This document shows positions 58,222-62,479 of a stretch of 62,479 nt of DNA, in pieces. The position numbers and the translations under genes were made by a program. The stretch spans positions 1-62,479 of the forward strand of contig NZ_AOJK01000024.1 of the NCBI RefSeq assembly GCF_000336875.1. The letters run 5' to 3'. The stretch comes from Halorubrum californiense DSM 19288. GTDB taxonomy: Archaea; Halobacteriota; Halobacteria; Halobacteriales; Haloferacaceae. Under the pieces are notes generated by a model, which ran no database searches, was not told the origin of the DNA, and was given only the letters and a program-made list of their open reading frames with translations. The first letter of the stretch is position 1. Each line of letters begins with the position of its first letter.

Positions 58222-58245
58222 ACCGCCGCCGCCCGGACCGTGGAT

Positions 58246-59247
58246 ATGACCGATTCGGACGGCGCGGCCGCGGGCGAGGGCGCGGTCGGTGACGGCGCGG
58301 AAGGCGGCAGCGAGACGGCCGACGGCGACGAGGTCACGCCGGAACTCCCGGCCGACCGCGACGCGGTCCGCGACGCGCTCGTCGACTGGTACGAGGCGGA
58401 CCACCGCGAGTTCCCGTGGCGCCGCACCGAGGACCCCTACGAGATCCTCGTCAGCGAGGTGATGAGCCAGCAGACCCAGCTCGACCGCGTCGTGCCGGCG
58501 TGGGAGGACTTCCTCGACGAGTGGCCGACGGCGGCGGCCCTCGCCGACGCCGACCGCGCCGACGTGGTCGCCTTCTGGTCGGACCACTCCCTCGGCTACA
58601 ACAACCGCGCGAAGTACCTCCACGAGGCGGCCGGGCAGGTCGAGGAGGAGTACGACGGAGCCTTCCCCGAGGACCCGGACGAGCTGAGCGAGCTGATGGG
58701 CGTCGGGCCGTACACCGCCAACGCGGTGGCGTCGTTCGCGTTCAACAACGGGGACGCCGTCGTCGACACCAACGTGAAGCGGGTGCTGTACCGCGCGTTT
58801 GCAGAAATCCATAATGCGGACGATCCGGACTATGAAACCGTTGCGAACGCGCTCATGCCGGCCGGAGAGTCGCGTGTGTGGAACAACGCGATCATGGAGC
58901 TCGGCGGCGTCGCCTGCGGAAAGAAACCACGGTGTGACGAGGCGGGCTGCCCGTGGCGCGAGTGGTGTCACGCCTACCAGACGGGCGACTTCACCGCGCC
59001 CGACGTGCCCGAACAGCCGAGCTTCGAGGGGAGCCGCCGGCAGTTCCGCGGCCGGATCGTCCGCCTCCTCGGCGAGCACGACGAGATGGACATAGACGCG
59101 CTCGGCCACCGGATCCGCGTCGACTACGCCCCGGACGGGGAACACGGGAGGGAGTGGCTCCGGGGCCTCGTCGCCGACCTCGCGGACGACGGGCTGATCG
59201 AGGCCGACGACGGCGAAGACGGAGCCGTCGTCTCGCTCCGCCGCTGA
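58246..59247 (+). CDS. mutY: A/G-specific adenine DNA glycosylase MutY
   Basis: A 333-aa base-excision glycosylase that removes adenine opposite 8-oxoguanine. Seen: EVMSQQTQLDRVVPAW, the helix-hairpin-helix with LMGVGPYTANAVASFAFNNG followed by DAVVDTNVKRVLYR (catalytic D in the VDTNVKR region), and the Fe-S cluster cysteines CGKKPRCDEAGCPWREWC. An acidic N-terminal extension precedes, and a winged-helix-like C-terminus (LLGEHDEMDIDALGHRIRVD) follows. ATG at 58246 or GTG 58240 are possible starts. Confidence 0.9.
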   Translation: MTDSDGAAAGEGAVGDGAEGGSETADGDEVTPELPADRDAVRDALVDWYEADHREFPWRRTEDPYEILVSEVMSQQTQLDRVVPAWEDFLDEWPTAAALADADRADVVAFWSDHSLGYNNRAKYLHEAAGQVEEEYDGAFPEDPDELSELMGVGPYTANAVASFAFNNGDAVVDTNVKRVLYRAFAEIHNADDPDYETVANALMPAGESRVWNNAIMELGGVACGKKPRCDEAGCPWREWCHAYQTGDFTAPDVPEQPSFEGSRRQFRGRIVRLLGEHDEMDIDALGHRIRVDYAPDGEHGREWLRGLVADLADDGLIEADDGEDGAVVSLRR

Positions 59248-59319
59248 GACGTGCCGTCGCCGGAATCCGCCAGCCCCGCGAACCGTCACCCGTTTATTAC
59301 GGGAGCCGGAAGGGAGACC

Positions 59320-59718
59320 ATGAGCGAGACCGTCGATTCGGACCTGTACACCCGTGCGAAGGCCCTCTTAGAGCCCGGCGACATCGAGCTGGTGGGCTGT
59401 ATCGTCCACACGAATCTTGCGGGTGAGCAGGACTTGGAGATGCACGAGCTGACGGTCGCCGCCAACGAAGTCATCGCCGAGCACGCGGAGAAGGGCGAGA
59501 CGTACATCGAGGCGGGCAACGACGACACGAACTTCTCGTCGAACCAGTTTCAGGGGCTGACGCTCGACGACGAGGCGTTCGTCTGGGAGTGCCAGCAGCT
59601 GCTCCGCGGCGGCACCTTCGACATCGTGTTCTACTACGAGGCCGGCGTCGATCAGGCTGCGCTCGCGGGCGACCTCGCCGACCTCGACGGCGTCGACCGC
59701 GTGACGCAGGTGCCCTGA
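59320..59718 (+). CDS. DUF5778-like haloarchaeal protein
   Basis: A 132-aa acidic protein of alpha/beta type (ALLEPGDIELVGCIVHTNLA; EMHELTVAANEVIAEHAEKG; GTFDIVFYYEAGVDQAALAG). I recall it as DUF5778 with no known function. The ATG at 59320 lies about 20 bp after a TATA-like GTTTATTAC (59292-59300), giving a nearly leaderless message. Confidence 0.7.
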   Translation: MSETVDSDLYTRAKALLEPGDIELVGCIVHTNLAGEQDLEMHELTVAANEVIAEHAEKGETYIEAGNDDTNFSSNQFQGLTLDDEAFVWECQQLLRGGTFDIVFYYEAGVDQAALAGDLADLDGVDRVTQVP

Positions 59719-59752
59719 ATCGGGTCGACCGGTTCCACCGTATCCGATCCCC

Positions 59753-60403
59753 GTGACTGACACCGTCCTGATCCCCGGCGGCCGCGACGTGCGCGCCACC
59801 CTCGACACCGCCGCGAGCGACGGGTCTCGGGGGGAGTCCGGCGGTGCGCCCCGCGCCGAGACGGTCGTCGTCGCCTGCGCCCCGCACCCCCAACAGCGCG
59901 GTCATCGCGGCGACGAACGCTTGACGGCCGCGAGCGACGCCCTGACCGACCGCGGGGTCGACTGCCTCCGGTTCGACTACGGCGACTGGGACGAGGGGTA
60001 CGGCGAGACCACGGACGCGGACGCGGCGGTCGGCTGGGCGCTCGACCGTTACGACCGCGTCGGGCTGTTCGGCTTCTCGTTCGGCGGCACGGTCGCGCTC
60101 GTCGCGGCCGCGTCGCGGCCCGAACTCGCGGGCGTCTGCGCGCTCGCGCCGACCGCCCGGCTGAACCCCGACGTCGACGCGGTCGCCGCGCTGGACGAGG
60201 TGGTCACCCGGGACGTGCCGGCCCGGATCCTGTACGCCACGCGGGACTCAACGGCCGACTGGGAGCCCGTGGTCGAGCGTGCGGAGGAACTGAGCGTCGA
60301 GACGGTCGCGTTCGACTCCGACCACTTCTTCGTCGGGCGGACCGCGAAGGTGGGTGAGGCGGTGGCAGCGTTTTTCGGGCCGCTGCTTGGTGACGATTTG
60401 TAA
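59753..60403 (+). CDS. Alpha/beta hydrolase (dienelactone-hydrolase-like)
   Basis: A 216-aa serine hydrolase. The nucleophile elbow is GFSFGGTVA; a histidine in FDSDHFFVGR and an aspartate in YATRDSTADW complete a plausible triad; CAPHPQQRGHRGDERL near residue 42 forms the usual HP loop. The fold and size fit small dienelactone-hydrolase-like enzymes. The GTG at 59753 is the first usable start. Substrate unknown. Confidence 0.8.
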   Translation: MTDTVLIPGGRDVRATLDTAASDGSRGESGGAPRAETVVVACAPHPQQRGHRGDERLTAASDALTDRGVDCLRFDYGDWDEGYGETTDADAAVGWALDRYDRVGLFGFSFGGTVALVAAASRPELAGVCALAPTARLNPDVDAVAALDEVVTRDVPARILYATRDSTADWEPVVERAEELSVETVAFDSDHFFVGRTAKVGEAVAAFFGPLLGDDL

Positions 60404-60488
60404 GTCGTGACGAGCGATCGCCAGCCGAGTCGATGTCGGCGCGCCCGAATCGAGAACGAGTTCCGTTGAGCGACCGCGCTCGGCCGGG

Positions 60489-61733
60489 TTACTCGCTGCC
60501 GACCTTCGTCGTCACCCGGAACGTCTCGGGCGGCTTGAGGATGCCGGCGACCGTTCCCATCGAGTGGACGACGGTGATCAGCGGCGCCAGCGGGACCGCG
60601 AGCGCCCACTGCCGGTGGTCGTCGCCGTAGTAGCCGACGCCGAGGAGGAACCAGCCGAGGGTACACAGCGCCAGCCCCATCGACGCCGCGAAGAACAGCC
60701 CGCTGTAGGCAATGGTCACGCTCAAAAGCGACAGCGGGACGACGAGCAGGGTGACGATCGGCGAGAGCGCCCACGCGTAGTTCCGCACCCGCGTCAACAG
60801 CTCGTACCGGAACGGGAGCATCGCCGACGCGTTGAGGTTCCCGGCCGCCCAGCGGCGGCGCTGCTGGAGGATCTCGTACAGCGACGGCGGCGCCTCGTTC
60901 CGACAGACGGCGTCCGACAGCGCGAACGTCACGTCGAACTCCCGGAAGGCCGCCCAGACGAACGCGGTGTCCTCGACCAGCGTCTCGCGGTCCCACGTGG
61001 TCTTCTCCTCCACCTCGGTGCGGACCGCGATGCCCCCGCCCCACGCGAACAGCGGGATCGAGAGCCGCGCGAACGCGCGCTGTTCGATCTGGACGCCCAT
61101 CCGGTACATGTCGGCCAGGTAGCTGAGGTTCGACCCCGTGAGCCGGGGCTTCTCGCGGAGCTGGACGATGTCCGCGTCCGGGAGCCCGTCGAGCGACTCC
61201 ACGACGCTGTCCTCGTCGAGATAGAGGACGAACTCCGTCCGGCAGTCCAGCGCCTGCCGCGCCCACTCCTGCGCGCGCCCCTTCCGGACCGCCTCACACG
61301 TGAACTCCTCCGGGACGGCGTGGACCGTCGCCCCGTCCACGTCGATGGCCGACTCCGCGATCACGTGGATGTCGTCGAGCCCCTCTGGCAGCGAGTCGAC
61401 CGTGTCCTGAACGACGTCGGCGGCGTCGACGGTCATGATCCGGACCTGTATCTCGTCGAGGCCGTACTCGTTCGGCGGCGTCTCGTAGCCCGCGCCAACG
61501 ACCCCCGTGAGCACGAACCAGACGAGCGCCGTCGCGCCGAAGAGGAGCGTCACGCCCCAGAGCGCGACGCCGAACAGCGATCCGAGCCCGCCGTCGGCGA
61601 CGGCGGTGGTGACTGCCGCCTGTCCGGGAGCCCCGCCCGGTCCGGAGACGACGGTCGGCGCGAACAGCGTCGCGAGCCCGCCGACGACGAGCGCCAGCGT
61701 CACCGCGACCAGTGCGATTCGTTCGGTGTTCAT
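60489..61733 (-). CDS. Membrane glycosyltransferase, GT2 family
   Basis: A 414-aa membrane-bound glycosyltransferase. After one N-terminal helix and a second near residue 65 comes a GT-A domain: LYLDEDSVV (DxD-type site), GGGIAVRTEVEE, and the acceptor-site LQQRRRWAAGN (QxxRW-type). At least three C-terminal helices follow (IVTLLVVPLSLLSVTIAYSG). The arrangement is like beta-glycan or egghead-type synthases. The ATG at 61733 is used; a TATA-like GATTTAAGCC lies at 61817-61826. Sugar donor unknown. Confidence 0.82.
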   Translation of the reverse strand: MNTERIALVAVTLALVVGGLATLFAPTVVSGPGGAPGQAAVTTAVADGGLGSLFGVALWGVTLLFGATALVWFVLTGVVGAGYETPPNEYGLDEIQVRIMTVDAADVVQDTVDSLPEGLDDIHVIAESAIDVDGATVHAVPEEFTCEAVRKGRAQEWARQALDCRTEFVLYLDEDSVVESLDGLPDADIVQLREKPRLTGSNLSYLADMYRMGVQIEQRAFARLSIPLFAWGGGIAVRTEVEEKTTWDRETLVEDTAFVWAAFREFDVTFALSDAVCRNEAPPSLYEILQQRRRWAAGNLNASAMLPFRYELLTRVRNYAWALSPIVTLLVVPLSLLSVTIAYSGLFFAASMGLALCTLGWFLLGVGYYGDDHRQWALAVPLAPLITVVHSMGTVAGILKPPETFRVTTKVGSE

Positions 61734-62075
61734 CGTGCCTCTCCCTCCCGCGCCGAGCCGTATGAACCGTCCAAACGCTACAGCGGGATTCAGTCGCGTT
61801 TCGACCGAGTTCACGGGCTTAAATCCGACCAACTCGAATAAACCGGCAGACTGCGGCGCTGTGGTGTGTGCTACTTCGAGACAAGACAACAAGAAACAGG
61901 AACCGCGGTGTGTCGCCGCTCACGCCGCGTCGTCGCCACGCCGTCGCCGCGCGCGCACCGGCGGTCGTCGATCAGTTCGGCCGCCGCCCGCGGCCAGCGG
62001 GCGGGGTGTACCCCCGTCCGCAGGTGCGCCCGCGGGGCCACGTGCGGGTTCCCGAGGGCTCCCGACGCCGTCCGG
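61734..62075. other. Intergenic region between TFS and glycosyltransferase genes
   Basis: No credible gene. Left part: promoter region of the glycosyltransferase with a TATA-like GATTTAAGCC (minus strand, 61817-61826). Right part: extremely GC-rich, with GCCGCCGCCCGCGGCC-type runs and short self-complementary blocks that may terminate the transcription factor S message. Confidence 0.45.
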
Positions 62076-62405
62076 TCAGTTGTACCCGCGCCAGCGGTGG
62101 CCGCACTCCTTGCACTTGAAGAAGCGCGTCGGCGGCTCGTCGGCGGCGCCCGTCTGTTTGATCGTGTACCACGCCTCGCCGTGGCCGCACTCGTCGCAGA
62201 CGATGTCGTTCGCGGTGGGCTTCCCCTCGAAGTTCGCACCCTCCTCCGTCTCGATCACCTCTTCGCCGGTCTGTTCGGTCGTCGACTCGAACTCGGCGGC
62301 GAGCGCCTCGTCGCGCTCGGTCGTGGCGCCGCAGTCGTCGTTCTGACACACCATCTCCCCGTCGCGAGAGACCATCATCGAGCCGCAGTCGTCACAGAAC
62401 TGCAT
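62076..62405 (-). CDS. tfs: Transcription factor S (TFIIS-like)
   Basis: A 109-aa archaeal TFS, which stimulates RNA cleavage by stalled RNA polymerase. Two zinc ribbons are present: C4, C7, C20, C25 (FCDDCGSMMV ... CQNDDC) and C70, C73, C98, C101 (VCDECGHGEAWY ... FKCKECGHRW). The acidic hairpin tip needed for cleavage is kept as D89-E90 (GAADEPPTRFF). The linker is acidic. ATG at 62405 gives MQFCDDCGS, the family start. Confidence 0.93.
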   Translation of the reverse strand: MQFCDDCGSMMVSRDGEMVCQNDDCGATTERDEALAAEFESTTEQTGEEVIETEEGANFEGKPTANDIVCDECGHGEAWYTIKQTGAADEPPTRFFKCKECGHRWRGYN

Positions 62406-62479
62406 ATACGTGTTCGACAGGGCGTCGAGCGGTTTAGGTCCGGTGGGTACGGTCGAATACGTCGGGTGAGGTGCGAGAC

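Overview
This window is haloarchaeal chromosome, most like Halorubrum and relatives. The flanks are very GC-rich and encode strongly acidic proteins of archaeal type: ribosomal protein S8e, an NMD3 homologue, PDCD5-like DNA-binding protein, transcription factor S, an XPD-like helicase, SecD/SecF, DpsA, and many small winged-helix and membrane proteins of haloarchaeal families. Genes are tightly packed, often overlap by 4 nt, and many seem leaderless behind TATA elements.

Left flank (1-14884). XPD-like helicase, NMD3, PDCD5-like protein, a PP-loop ATPase, a ferritin-like protein, histidyl-tRNA synthetase and a DUF21/CBS protein. A four-gene branched-chain amino acid ABC operon (livH-livM-livG-livF, minus strand) follows without its binding protein. 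Then come lipoyl synthase, a candidate PD-(D/E)XK nuclease and a dual-specificity phosphatase.

Integrated island (about 14904-41317). The base composition changes abruptly to AT-richer DNA. The island is bounded by an 11-bp direct repeat; the right copy is the 3' end of a tRNA-Thr(GGU) gene, and a tyrosine integrase lies just inside the left copy. Inside are small zinc-finger and hypothetical genes; a replication module (PrimPol-type primase, SF1 helicase, accessory protein, RHH-like protein, palindromes); a complete type I restriction-modification operon fused by 8-nt overlaps to a DUF45-type metalloprotease; a nucleoside-deoxyribosyltransferase-like protein; a lone Cas2-like protein; an ImmA-like protease with an HTH partner; a TIR-transmembrane-zinc-ribbon protein followed by a HEPN-type protein; an AbrB protein with a serine recombinase; and two transposase-less cargo elements with shared GGCTCTGTTGAAA-type ends and 8-bp target duplications. 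One carries a HalOD1-domain gene, the other a large Tat lipoprotein gene. I saw no capsid, portal or terminase genes, so this looks like an integrative defence/plasmid-like island, not an intact provirus.

Right flank (41318-62479). An isoprenyl-synthase-like DUF protein, enoyl-CoA hydratase and a tRNA-Gly(GCC) followed by partial copies of its own 3' end (integration scars). Then a Pit phosphate transporter, a degenerate cis-prenyltransferase, secF-secD, a DtxR regulator overlapping a GDT1-family transporter, RNase HII, S8e, a two-RCK K+ channel protein, several regulators, DpsA, a nitrilase-family hydrolase, MutY, an alpha/beta hydrolase, a GT2 glycosyltransferase and transcription factor S.

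The strongest candidate for an undescribed system is the TIR/HEPN gene pair at 33784-35276. The transposase-less cargo elements are next.
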